From Actinomycetota bacterium (lineage in GTDB: Bacteria > Actinomycetota > Thermoleophilia > Gaiellales > Gaiellaceae), in the NCBI GenBank assembly GCA_013697465.1, contig JACCWU010000156.1, positions 1 through 14,225 on the forward strand: a stretch of DNA of 14,225 nt, written 5' to 3'. This document shows positions 1-6,546 of this stretch, one piece after another (the first letter of the stretch is position 1; each line of letters begins with the position of its first letter). Both the position numbers and the translations under genes were made by a program. The notes below the pieces were generated by a model that worked only from the letters and a program-made list of their open reading frames with translations, did no database searches and was not told where the DNA came from.

Positions 1-19
1 GGGGAAACCATGTTTCCCC
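1..19. repeat. Perfect 8-bp inverted repeat at the window edge
   Basis: The first 19 bases read ggggaaac-cat-gtttcccc, a perfect 8-bp stem with a 3-nt loop. It lies about 110 bp past the plsX stop codon on the minus strand. Read leftward it is preceded by two G-runs (GGGGG at 26-30 and 16-20) and contains an ATG at 11-9, so it could be a terminator-like hairpin, the start region of the next minus-strand gene, or a dispersed repeat. The window ends here, so none of these can be settled. Confidence 0.55.
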
Positions 20-72
20 CGTGTACCCCCTTCTTCGTCGCGGCAGAAATGCAAGCGGATATTTGGCCTCCC

Positions 73-89
73 GGCCGGCAAAGCCGGCC
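73..89 (-). terminator. GC-rich hairpin downstream of plsX
   Basis: ggccggc-aaa-gccggcc forms a 7-bp perfect stem with a 3-nt loop, 39 bp past the plsX stop. A smaller ggcc-ttc-ggcc hairpin (86-96) overlaps it. There is no T-run after the stem on the minus strand, so this would be an atypical or Rho-assisted terminator. It is the most likely end signal for the ABC-F/rpmF/plsX transcript. The rest of 1-127 shows no gene I can support. Confidence 0.4.
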
Positions 90-127
90 TTCGGCCGCGT
101 GCGCGTAGCTCTCCTTGAACGAACGAC

Positions 128-1123
128 TCAGGGAGAGGCCGGGTCTACTCCGCGCCGCGAGTCCACGCGGTCCGGTAGGCGCTCTTCGAGGCGCTCTACG
201 ACCCGGTGCTCCACTCCGCGCGCTGCCAGGCGGATCGCGTTTGCGATCGCGACGCGCGAGCTCGATCCGTGCGCGATCACGACGAGGCCCCGGAGACCGA
301 GCAGGTACGCGCCGCCGTAGGTCTCCGGATCGAGCCGACGCTGAACACGTCGGGCGCCGGGACGGATGAGGAGCCCGCCGAGCTTGCCCCGGACCGACGA
401 CTCGAGCTCGCTGCGAATCGACTCGAGCAGGCTTCGTATCGTCCCCTCGAGGGCCTTCAGGGCCACGTTGCCCGTGAAGCCGTCCGTCACGACGACGTCC
501 GTGTCGCCTTCGAGTAGCCGTCTGCTCTCCGTGTTCCCTCCGAAACGCAGGCCGCTCGCGCGCAGGAGCGCGTGAGCCTCGAGCGTAAGCTGGTTCCCCT
601 TCTCGTCCTCTTCGCCGATCGAGAGCAACCGCACCTCCGGATCCTCGATGCCGAGGATCTCCTGCGCGAACACCGCGCCCATATGGCCGAACTGGAGCAG
701 GTGCTCGGGTCGCGCATCGGCATTTGCACCCGAGTCGATGAGGACGGTCGGGCCGGCGCGAGCGGGGATGACGACCGCTATCGCCGGGCGAAAGACTCCG
801 GGCAACCGGCGGACGTGGAGGAGCGAGGCCGCCAGCACGGCCCCCGTGTTCCCCGCGGAGACCGCGGCATCTGCGTCGCCGTCTGCGACGGCACGGATCG
901 CACGGACGAGCGAAGAGTTGAGCTTCGTGCGAACCGCCTCGACCGGAGACTCGTCCATGTCGATCGACTCCGGCGCCTCGACCAGCCTGCACCCGTGAGC
1001 GTCGAGATCTGAAGGCCCGTAGAGGATCGGCTCGATCTCGGGAGACATGGCACCGGCGGCTCCCGCGACGATCTCCTCGGGACCGCGGTCGCCCCCGAGT
1101 GCGTCCACGGCGACTCGGATCAT
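128..1123 (-). CDS. plsX: PlsX, phosphate acyltransferase (acyl-ACP:phosphate)
   Basis: PlsX is a peripheral membrane enzyme that converts acyl-ACP and inorganic phosphate to acyl-phosphate, the donor used by PlsY in phospholipid synthesis. The 331-residue protein has the family's usual length. Visible motifs are VDALGGD (6-12) at the N-terminus, MDESPVEAVRTK (56-67), SAGNTGA (89-95), IDSGAN (129-134) and DGFTGN (214-219). I chose the ATG at 1123 because it places the conserved strand at residue 2; an in-frame extension to 1198 would overlap rpmF and adds only unconserved residues. It starts 11 bp after the rpmF stop, the classic rpmF-plsX pairing. No good Shine-Dalgarno is seen, which fits translation following rpmF. 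The last ~25 residues are charged and poorly conserved. Confidence 0.96.
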   Translation of the reverse strand: MIRVAVDALGGDRGPEEIVAGAAGAMSPEIEPILYGPSDLDAHGCRLVEAPESIDMDESPVEAVRTKLNSSLVRAIRAVADGDADAAVSAGNTGAVLAASLLHVRRLPGVFRPAIAVVIPARAGPTVLIDSGANADARPEHLLQFGHMGAVFAQEILGIEDPEVRLLSIGEEDEKGNQLTLEAHALLRASGLRFGGNTESRRLLEGDTDVVVTDGFTGNVALKALEGTIRSLLESIRSELESSVRGKLGGLLIRPGARRVQRRLDPETYGGAYLLGLRGLVVIAHGSSSRVAIANAIRLAARGVEHRVVERLEERLPDRVDSRRGVDPASP

Positions 1124-1134
1124 GCGGGGAGTAT

Positions 1135-1323
1135 CTAGGGAGCTTGGACGCGGAGCGGCTCGACCTCGCGGCCCCGGTACGTCTTGCAGTTCGGGCACAC
1201 GCGATGCGCCAGCTTGGGCTGCCGGCAGTTCGGGCAGACCTGCACTCGAGGAGCCGTGATCCCATGCTGCGCGCGGCGCTTGTCGCGCCTGGACTTCGAC
1301 GTTTTCTTCTTCGGGACGGCCAC
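1135..1323 (-). CDS. rpmF: 50S ribosomal protein L32
   Basis: This 62-residue protein is L32 of the large ribosomal subunit. The N-terminus MAVPKKKTSKSRRDKRRA is diagnostic. Two CPNC pairs (C30/C33 and C43/C46) show the zinc-binding form of L32. Translation starts at GTG (1323-1321), directly before the conserved AVPKKK. The ABC-F gene ends 13 bp upstream and plsX begins 11 bp downstream, so the three are probably cotranscribed. A TATAGT hexamer 12 nt before the start, spanning the ABC-F stop codon, could also give rpmF its own promoter. The usual upstream partner, the DUF177 gene, is about 3 kb away here. Confidence 0.97.
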   Translation of the reverse strand: MAVPKKKTSKSRRDKRRAQHGITAPRVQVCPNCRQPKLAHRVCPNCKTYRGREVEPLRVQAP

Positions 1324-1335
1324 GAGCGGCTGCCG

Positions 1336-1341
1336 ACTATA
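1336..1341 (-). promoter_or_regulatory. Possible -10 element for rpmF
   Basis: On the minus strand TATAGT matches TANNNT and ends 12 nt before the rpmF GTG. The ABC-F stop codon TAG lies inside it. No convincing -35 hexamer stands 16-19 bp upstream. The identical hexamer occurs 8 nt before recG. Confidence 0.35.
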
Positions 1342-2923
1342 GCGGAAGGCCTATTTCGCGACTCGGCGAGACGCTCTCGAGAAAGCGGCGGTCGTGCGAA
1401 ACGACGAGGAGGGTCCCGTCGTAGCCCGCAAGCGCCGCCTCGAGCTGCTCGATGGCCTCGATGTCGAGATGGTTCGTGGGCTCGTCGAGGACGAGGAGGT
1501 TGACGCGGCGGGATTGGAGCTCTGCGAGGTGCGCGCGAGTTCTCTCGCCGGGTGAAAGCGTCGCGCAGGGCCGGCGCACGTGGTCGGCGCCCAGGCCGAA
1601 CTTTGCGAGCAGCGTTCGCGCGGTCGACTCGTCGAGAGCCGTGCGCGAACGGAACGCAGGCAGCAGCAGCTCACCGCCGGCGTACCCGCTTCTTCGCTGA
1701 GCCACCACGCCGATGCTCGTACGACGACCGACGACGCGCTGGCCGTCGCACAGCGGGATCTTTCCGATCAGCATCCCCAGCAGCGTCGTCTTGCCGCTCC
1801 CGTTCCTCCCAGTGACGGCGACTCGCTCCCTGGGCGAGAGGTCGAGCGTCACAGGACCGAGCCTGAACGAGCCCCGCACGGCCACTGCGTTCTCGAGCCT
1901 GGCGACGACGTCGCCGGGTCGCTCGCCTGCCTCGAGCACGAGCCGCAGCTCCCACGGCTCGAAGGGTTTCTCGGGAAGTTCGCTCCGCTCGAGTGCCCGC
2001 TCGGCCTGGCGCACTTTCGTACGCAGCGCCTGGGTAGCGCGCCGATCCGCGCCGCCGGTCGCCTTGCCAAGCGAGTCACCTAGACCGCGCGCCTCGGTGC
2101 GGCGCTTGGCGAGAAGCTGGGACACGCGGCGCCGGCGGACGACGGCCTGGTCGTACTCCGCGTACGCTGCACGCCGCTCGGCAGCTCGCGCCGCCTCGTA
2201 TGCGCTCCAGTTTCCGGCCCACTCGCGGATCCGTCTCGACGAGGGCTGGACGGAGACGATCCGGCTGACCGTCCGGTCGAGAAACGCGCGGTCATGGGAG
2301 ACGACGACGAGCGCGCCGGCGTAGGAGTCGAGAAACGACTCGAGCCGCCCGAGCCCGTCCAGGTCGAGATCGTTCGTCGGCTCGTCGAGCAGGAGAACGT
2401 CGTAGCGCGAGAGCAGGATCCCGGCAAGCGCAGCCCGAGCGCTCTCGCCACCGGACAGCTCTCCGGTCGGGCGTCCGAGATCGACCGCCAGCCCGAGCTC
2501 CGCGCAAGTCGTGCGTGCGCGGGCCTCGAAGTCGCCGCCCCCGAGCGCGAGGAAGCGCTCGAGCGCGAGCGTGTAGCGAGCGCCGGAGGACTCGTCCGAG
2601 GCGAGCGCGCGAGACGAGGCCTCGAGCTCGCGCTCGGCGCCGGCCACCCCGGTCCGCTCCGAAAGCACCCCGAGGATGCCGTCGACTCGCTCGGCCTCTC
2701 GCTCCTGGGAGAGGTAGCCTATGGTCAGCGCCTCCGGCGCGCGGACGACCGTCCCTTCGTCCGGCTGCTCGAGGCCCGCGAGGATCCGGAGCAGTGTCGA
2801 CTTGCCGACGCCGTTCGGGCCGACGACGCCGATCCGCGCCTGCGGGCCAACGGCGAGCGTGGCCTGATCGAGAACGGTGTGAGCGCCGTAGTGCTTTCCG
2901 ACGCCCGCGAGCTGAACCCGCAT
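1337..2923 (-). CDS. ABC-F family ATPase, ribosome-associated
   Basis: This 528-residue soluble protein has two ABC ATPase cassettes and no membrane segment, the ABC-F pattern; such proteins act on the ribosome E site as translation factors or antibiotic-protection factors. Cassette 1 has Walker A GPNGVGKST (35-43), signature LSGGE (156-160), Walker B VLLLDEP and H210. Cassette 2 has GRNGSGKT (372-379), LSPGE (456-460), LLVLDEP and H510. The arginine-rich linker at about 220-345, with helical stretches 245-315, corresponds to the P-site tRNA-interaction motif. The C-terminus ends soon after the H-loop, as in the short streptomycete-type resistance ABC-Fs, so it looks complete. A strong AGGAGG precedes the ATG, unlike the neighbouring genes. 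It lies just upstream of rpmF. Whether it gives antibiotic resistance or is a housekeeping factor cannot be told from sequence. Confidence 0.93.
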   Translation of the reverse strand: MRVQLAGVGKHYGAHTVLDQATLAVGPQARIGVVGPNGVGKSTLLRILAGLEQPDEGTVVRAPEALTIGYLSQEREAERVDGILGVLSERTGVAGAERELEASSRALASDESSGARYTLALERFLALGGGDFEARARTTCAELGLAVDLGRPTGELSGGESARAALAGILLSRYDVLLLDEPTNDLDLDGLGRLESFLDSYAGALVVVSHDRAFLDRTVSRIVSVQPSSRRIREWAGNWSAYEAARAAERRAAYAEYDQAVVRRRRVSQLLAKRRTEARGLGDSLGKATGGADRRATQALRTKVRQAERALERSELPEKPFEPWELRLVLEAGERPGDVVARLENAVAVRGSFRLGPVTLDLSPRERVAVTGRNGSGKTTLLGMLIGKIPLCDGQRVVGRRTSIGVVAQRRSGYAGGELLLPAFRSRTALDESTARTLLAKFGLGADHVRRPCATLSPGERTRAHLAELQSRRVNLLVLDEPTNHLDIEAIEQLEAALAGYDGTLLVVSHDRRFLESVSPSREIGLPL

Positions 2924-2930
2924 GCACGAA

Positions 2931-2936
2931 CCTCCT
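2931..2936 (-). promoter_or_regulatory. Strong Shine-Dalgarno of the ABC-F gene
   Basis: AGGAGG on the minus strand lies 7 nt before the ATG at 2923. It is the best ribosome binding site in the window and fixes the ABC-F start. Most neighbouring housekeeping genes have no comparable site. Confidence 0.85.
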
Positions 2937-3173
2937 GGCCGTGAGACAGACGCGCCGAGGCGCGTCGAAGCGAGAATGGGGCCGGTCAGTCCGTCATAGG
3001 GCGACGCCGAGGCGCCGCTGCGATCTTACCGCGGCCAGGACTGCCCGAACGAGTGACTCGAGGTCGTAAGGGTTCGGTAAGCGCAGGGCGAGCGCAGACG
3101 TACCGACGCTGCGGAACGGGTACCAACCGAGGGGAAGGCGCTTCATCGATCCGAATGGAAAGGGGCATCAACG
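2937..3173. other. Divergent intergenic region with twin palindromes
   Basis: This region separates the ABC-F gene (minus) from the Ig-like gene (plus). An 11-base motif, cgccgaggcgc, occurs twice at 2953-2963 and 3005-3015, 52 bp apart. The copy nearer ABC-F is extended to an 18-nt perfect palindrome (2949-2966, gacgcgcc-ga-ggcgcgtc). A TAAGAT hexamer (3028-3023, minus) could be an ABC-F -10 element and would give a leader of about 93 nt containing the 18-nt palindrome. A cgagt-g-actcg palindrome lies at 3050-3060. No convincing plus-strand promoter was seen and I support no gene here. Confidence 0.5.
3157..3165 (+). promoter_or_regulatory. Ribosome binding site of the Ig-like gene
   Basis: The purine stretch ggaaagggg ends 8 nt before the ATG at 3174 and supports that start. 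Confidence 0.65.
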
Positions 3174-4298
3174 ATGGCAGCTAGACATCTCCGCCGGCTT
3201 CGGCTGGCCTCACTCGGAACCGGGGTCGTCGTATCACTTCTCGGCGTCTTGGTTCTGGCAATGCTTCCGGGACTGTCGGGCGCGGCCGTGGCCGTCGCGC
3301 CGCAGAACACCGGGGAGCCGCAGATCACGGGCACGCCGCGCGTGGGCGAGGTTCAGCGAGCGTCCCGGGGCACGTGGACCGGCACGCAGCCGATCACCTA
3401 CATGTACCGCTGGTTCCGCTGCGACGGACGCGGCGCGGCCGACGCGTCGGACTGCGGCAGCATCGCGAACGCCCGTAACGCGACGTATGTCGCACGCCAG
3501 GCGGACGCGGGCTTCCGGCTCCGCTTGCAGGTGTCAGGCACCAACGCCGACGGCTCGGACACCGCCACGTCCAACCCGACGCCGATCATCACGTCGGCGA
3601 GACCGACGAACACGACGGAGCCGGCGATCTCGGGCACCGCGGAGGTCGGCAACCGCCTGACCGCCAACCGGGGCACGTGGGTAGGCGAGCAGCCGATCAC
3701 GTACGCGTTCCGCTGGCTGCGGTGCGCGGCGGACGGCGACAACTGCAGCGAGATCTCCGGAGCGACGGACAACGAGTACGTCGTCCAAGCGGCCGACTCC
3801 GGCCGTTCGCTGCGCGTCAGGGTCACCGCCACGAACGACGCGGGGTCGAGGTCGGCGATCTCGAATCCCAGGGTCGTCGGTCAGCAGCAGCCCCCGCCCC
3901 CGCCTCCGCCTCCGCCCCCGAGCGGGAACTCGGTGGCGGCCGGCGATCTGAAGGCAGGTGGCGATCGTCTCGTCGTCTCGCAGGTCCGGTTCTCTCCGAA
4001 CCCGGTGACGAGCCGCACCGCGCCGATCACCGCGCGTGTCCGGATCACGGACCAGCGCGGCCGGGCGGTTCGGGGGGCGCTCGTGTTCATGCGCGCGACA
4101 CCGCGTGTCGTGCGAGGTGACCGACAGGCGACGGCTGGGGACGGCTGGGTGACCATCCAGCTCGTCCCGAACAGCTTCTTTCCGGAGCCTCGGAACAACT
4201 TCAACGTGCAGTTCTTCATCAAGGCATACCGCGCGAGCGATCCGCCGCTCGGTGGCATCGCCGGCTACCGGCTCGTGCAGGTCCGGCTCGCCGGCTGA
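3174..4298 (+). CDS. Exported Ig-like repeat protein of unknown function
   Basis: The 374-residue product begins with an Arg-rich stretch (4-10) and a hydrophobic segment (about 14-38), which read as a Sec signal peptide or N-terminal anchor. Two homologous Ig-like repeats follow, about 46-140 and 147-235. Both carry GTW followed by QPITY and then RWxRC, and a second Cys 7-11 residues further on (C83/C94 and C184/C191) suggests one short disulfide per domain. A linker of three Gln and ten consecutive Pro (240-249) leads to a C-terminal beta-rich domain (about 262-374) that I do not recognise. I infer a cell-surface or secreted role. There is no LPXTG motif or C-terminal anchor. It is alone on the plus strand, divergent from ABC-F, and ends at a strong terminator. 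Confidence 0.85.
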   Translation: MAARHLRRLRLASLGTGVVVSLLGVLVLAMLPGLSGAAVAVAPQNTGEPQITGTPRVGEVQRASRGTWTGTQPITYMYRWFRCDGRGAADASDCGSIANARNATYVARQADAGFRLRLQVSGTNADGSDTATSNPTPIITSARPTNTTEPAISGTAEVGNRLTANRGTWVGEQPITYAFRWLRCAADGDNCSEISGATDNEYVVQAADSGRSLRVRVTATNDAGSRSAISNPRVVGQQQPPPPPPPPPPSGNSVAAGDLKAGGDRLVVSQVRFSPNPVTSRTAPITARVRITDQRGRAVRGALVFMRATPRVVRGDRQATAGDGWVTIQLVPNSFFPEPRNNFNVQFFIKAYRASDPPLGGIAGYRLVQVRLAG

Positions 4299-4323
4299 GC
4301 GCGACCGACGCAGCGTGACGAAA

Positions 4324-4348
4324 GCGGGGCGGCTACGGGCCGCCCCGC
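4324..4348. terminator. Bidirectional terminator between convergent genes
   Basis: gcggggcggc and gccgccccgc form a perfect 10-bp stem around the 5-nt loop tacgg, extendable by one A-T pair. It lies 25 bp after the Ig-like stop and 10 bp after the DUF177 stop. The minus-strand side continues with TTTCGTC and the plus-strand side with TCGTTCTCG, so both T-tracts are weak. Confidence 0.75.
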
Positions 4349-4358
4349 TCGTTCTCGC

Positions 4359-4868
4359 TCAAAGCCGCTCCCGCAACTCCTCGAGCGCGGCCCAGCGGGG
4401 ATCCGCCTGCCGCTCGGCATGCTCGTGAGGCTCGACGTTGAGATCCTTGCCGCAGACCGGACAAAGTCCCGCACAGTCCGGGCTGCACAGGATCTGATCC
4501 GGCAACTCGAGTGCGATTCCGTCACGAGCCCACGCGCTGACGTCGAGCCGGTCGCTCGTGACGTAGTCCGAGCGGAGCTCCTCGTCACTCGCCTCGTCAC
4601 GATCGTGCACCTCCCTGGCGGAGACGTCGATCGAGACCTCGGCATGGCCGAGGCAGCGCATGCATGGCCCCGTAAGCCGCGTCCGAAATCGAAGGTCGAA
4701 CACCATGGCGCCGGTCGCCTGTGAGATCTCGAGCTCAGCGGGTACCGTCGCCGGCACGGGCTCGTAGCGCTGGCCACCCAGATGAAAGGGCTCGGGCTCG
4801 AGCTCGAGCTGCTCGAGTTGAAGCTCGCCGGGACGCAGGCGGAGTCGGCGGAGGTCGAAAGGCGTCAC
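4359..4868 (-). CDS. DUF177/YceD family protein
   Basis: This 169-residue protein belongs to the DUF177 (YceD) family, normally encoded just upstream of rpmF and linked in bacteria and plants to 23S rRNA accumulation or processing. The actinobacterial signature is a zinc-ribbon-like set of cysteines: CMRC (69-72), C128 and C132, and CPVCGKDLN (136-144). The N-terminal half has the typical FDLRRL opening and a long beta-rich segment. I chose the GTG at 4868, next to TPFDLRRL; the in-frame extension upstream runs across the LysR gene and is not real. The start has no Shine-Dalgarno but lies 10 nt from a TAGGCT hexamer and 16 nt from an inverted-repeat arm. It is now isolated from rpmF by the Ig-like and ABC-F genes. 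Confidence 0.88.
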   Translation of the reverse strand: MTPFDLRRLRLRPGELQLEQLELEPEPFHLGGQRYEPVPATVPAELEISQATGAMVFDLRFRTRLTGPCMRCLGHAEVSIDVSAREVHDRDEASDEELRSDYVTSDRLDVSAWARDGIALELPDQILCSPDCAGLCPVCGKDLNVEPHEHAERQADPRWAALEELRERL

Positions 4869-4878
4869 ACTGACGCGG

Positions 4879-4884
4879 AGCCTA
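4879..4884 (-). promoter_or_regulatory. Possible -10 element for DUF177
   Basis: TAGGCT on the minus strand fits TANNNT and ends 10 nt before the GTG at 4868, a spacing suited to a near-leaderless transcript. It directly abuts the left arm (4885-4901) of the 17-bp inverted repeat, so that arm fills the normal -10/-35 spacer. Confidence 0.35.
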
Positions 4885-4987
4885 GATGGTTGATGCCACG
4901 ATCTCGCGCGTAAGTATGCGCGATCTGGCGCGTCGAGGCCGCTTCCGCTCGCGCCCCTGAGAAGGCGATCTCGTGGCATCAACCATC
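4885..4987. repeat. 17-bp perfect inverted repeat flanking 69 bp
   Basis: Arm 1 at 4885-4901 (gatggttgatgccacga) is the exact reverse complement of arm 2 at 4971-4987. The 69-bp spacer itself contains tcgcgc-N8-gcgcga (4904-4923). The element sits in the gap between the divergent DUF177 and LysR genes. No target-site duplication flanks it. It could be paired regulator sites, an RNA hairpin in a leader, or a small MITE-like element. No second copy is seen in this window. Confidence 0.8.
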
Positions 4988-5041
4988 CAGCGCCGCACCG
5001 ACCTTGTGGCTCCGCGCCAACGAGGTTTCGTCGGCCTCGAT

Positions 5042-5063
5042 TAGCCAACCTGAGGCTATTCTT
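5042..5063 (+). promoter_or_regulatory. Possible LysR operator and -10 element
   Basis: tagcc-N7-ggcta (5042-5058) is a dyad just upstream of the LysR gene and overlaps a TATTCT hexamer (5058-5063) that ends 10 nt before the ATG. LysR-type genes are commonly autoregulated from such dyads. No Shine-Dalgarno precedes the ATG, so the transcript may be nearly leaderless. Confidence 0.35.
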
Positions 5064-5073
5064 CTTTTCGATC

Positions 5074-6012
5074 ATGGAACCTGATCGCTGGCTGGGGCTC
5101 GACCTGCGGCATCTCATCGCTCTCAAGGCGATCGCGGACGAGGGTTCCTTCGGTCGCGCCGCCGGACGGCTCGGGTATACGCAGTCCGCGATCTCGCAGC
5201 AGATTGCAACGCTCGAGCGCGTCGTCGGCCTGCGTCTGATCGACCGGCCCGGAGGCCCGCGCCCGATCTCGCTGACCGAGGCGGGTCGCATCCTCCTGCG
5301 GCACGTCGAGGCTATCGAAGCAAGGCTCTTCGCCGCAAAGGCGGACATGGAGGCGCTCGAGGCCGGCGACGCGGGACGACTTCGCGTGGGCACGTTCCAG
5401 AGCGTTGGTGCGCGCGTGCTCCCCACGCTGCTCCGCCGCTTCGGTCAGGAGCATCCTCGCGTGGAGGTCGTGCTCCAGGAGCACGCAGAGGAGGACGAGT
5501 TGCTGGAGCTCGTGGAGCGCGGAGCACTCGACCTCACGTTCATGACGCTTCCGGTCGAGCGACGGCCACTCGAGGAGCTGGAGCTTCTCCGCGATCCATA
5601 CGTTCTCGTCGTACCCGCGGGCTCGCCGCTCGCAGCCCTGAAGCGGCCGCCGACGATGAAGGAGATCGCGCTGCAGCCGCTCGTCGGCTTCAACAAGTGC
5701 CGTGCGATGGACGGTGTGGAGACCCAGCTGGCTTCCTCGGGACGCGCACCGAACGTCGTGTTCCGCTCCGACAACAACGGGACGGTGCAGGGACTCGTGG
5801 GCGCAGGCGTCGGCGTCAGCGTGGCTCCGCTCCTGACCGTGGACGAAGACGACGAGAGCACCGTGGTCATCGATCTCGCGGGCCGCGTTCCGGCGCGAGT
5901 CATCGGGCTCGTTTGGCATCGCGACCGCCACCGCAGCCCGGCGACCGAGGCATTCATCGCGACCGCGACGACCGTGTGCCGCGAGCTTGCGAGTACCCGC
6001 GTCGCCGCCTGA
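5074..6012 (+). CDS. LysR-type transcriptional regulator
   Basis: This 312-residue protein has the full LysR layout: an N-terminal winged helix-turn-helix at about 9-68 (LRHLIALKAIADEGSFGRAA, then YTQSAISQQIATLE and the ISLTEAG wing), a linker helix (70-98), and a two-lobe effector-binding domain from about 102 (GRLRVGTFQSVGARVLP) with the glycine-rich GAGVGVSVAPL (243-253). Such proteins bind DNA as tetramers and respond to a small metabolite; the ligand cannot be inferred. It stands alone on the plus strand, divergent from DUF177 and convergent with the SepIVA-like gene. No obvious adjacent metabolic gene suggests a target, so autoregulation and control of DUF177 are the nearest possibilities. 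Confidence 0.92.
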   Translation: MEPDRWLGLDLRHLIALKAIADEGSFGRAAGRLGYTQSAISQQIATLERVVGLRLIDRPGGPRPISLTEAGRILLRHVEAIEARLFAAKADMEALEAGDAGRLRVGTFQSVGARVLPTLLRRFGQEHPRVEVVLQEHAEEDELLELVERGALDLTFMTLPVERRPLEELELLRDPYVLVVPAGSPLAALKRPPTMKEIALQPLVGFNKCRAMDGVETQLASSGRAPNVVFRSDNNGTVQGLVGAGVGVSVAPLLTVDEDDESTVVIDLAGRVPARVIGLVWHRDRHRSPATEAFIATATTVCRELASTRVAA

Positions 6013-6021
6013 GCAGCGCCG

Positions 6022-6537
6022 CTAGCTCGAGAAGCGGTCGAGCTCTTCGGCGTCGAGCGGCTCGGGCCCGATCCCGGCGATGACCGTCTCCTGCGACCGC
6101 TCGTGCAGTCGCTCGCGCCCGCGCTTGACCGCGTGCAGGAACTTGTCGAGGTTCACCTCGAGGGTCGAGAGGATGCTGTCGGCCCAGTCCTCCATCTCGA
6201 GCCTTGTCTCGCGGGCCGTTCGCTTGGCGTCGTCGACGATGTCGTCGGCCTGCTTCTCGGCGAGCCGAACGATCTCGGTCTGCGACGCGTCGCGAATTGC
6301 CTGCTCTCGGGCCTCCTGGATGATGCGGTCGCACTCGCGCTTGGCCTCGGCGAGCATCTCCTGCCGTTCCTTGACGATCCAGCGGGCCTGCTTGATCTCC
6401 TCCGGGATCGTCGCGCGCATCTGATCGAGGATCTCGTAGATCTCCTCGCGATCGAGGCGCACCTGATCGGTGAGCGGCACCGCCTTCGCGTTGTGCACGA
6501 GGTCGTCCAGCTTGTCGATGAGCACGAGTACGTCCAT
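6022..6537 (-). CDS. SepIVA-like (DivIVA-related) coiled-coil protein
   Basis: The 171-residue product is mostly charged alpha-helix. It has a conserved head (LIDKLDDLVHNAKAVPLT, residues 6-23), a PEEIKQARWIVKERQEML segment (45-62), a coiled coil to about 115, and a closing VNLDKFLHAVKRGRERL (128-144). From memory this order matches mycobacterial SepIVA (Rv2927c), a DivIVA-related septation factor whose gene also sits beside the DUF177 gene. It is shorter than the mycobacterial protein (about 245), mainly in the coiled coil. I infer a cytoplasmic role in septum or envelope growth. The ATG at 6537 has no Shine-Dalgarno but is 9 nt from a TAGACT hexamer. coaD lies 79 bp upstream. Confidence 0.8.
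   Translation of the reverse strand: MDVLVLIDKLDDLVHNAKAVPLTDQVRLDREEIYEILDQMRATIPEEIKQARWIVKERQEMLAEAKRECDRIIQEAREQAIRDASQTEIVRLAEKQADDIVDDAKRTARETRLEMEDWADSILSTLEVNLDKFLHAVKRGRERLHERSQETVIAGIGPEPLDAEELDRFSS
6024..6044 (+). terminator. Hairpin at the LysR / SepIVA-like convergence
   Basis: agctcga-N7-tcgagct forms a 7-bp perfect stem beginning 12 bp after the LysR stop. It overlaps the last codons of the convergent SepIVA-like gene. The following bases (cttcgg) give no T-run, so terminator function is only plausible. Confidence 0.35.
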
Positions 6538-6546
6538 AGGGCGGGA

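Noticed and set aside
1124..1198. Upstream start of plsX at 1198
   Set aside because: It would overlap rpmF by 64 bp and adds 25 Pro/Arg-rich residues before the conserved IRVAVDALGGD.
4869..5426. N-terminal extension of DUF177 to 5426
   Set aside because: The extra 186 residues run antisense across the LysR gene and show no conservation-like pattern; GTG 4868 matches the family N-terminus.
5056..5931. 291-residue minus-strand ORF antisense to LysR
   Set aside because: LysR has clear HTH and effector-domain motifs on the other strand; this frame has none.
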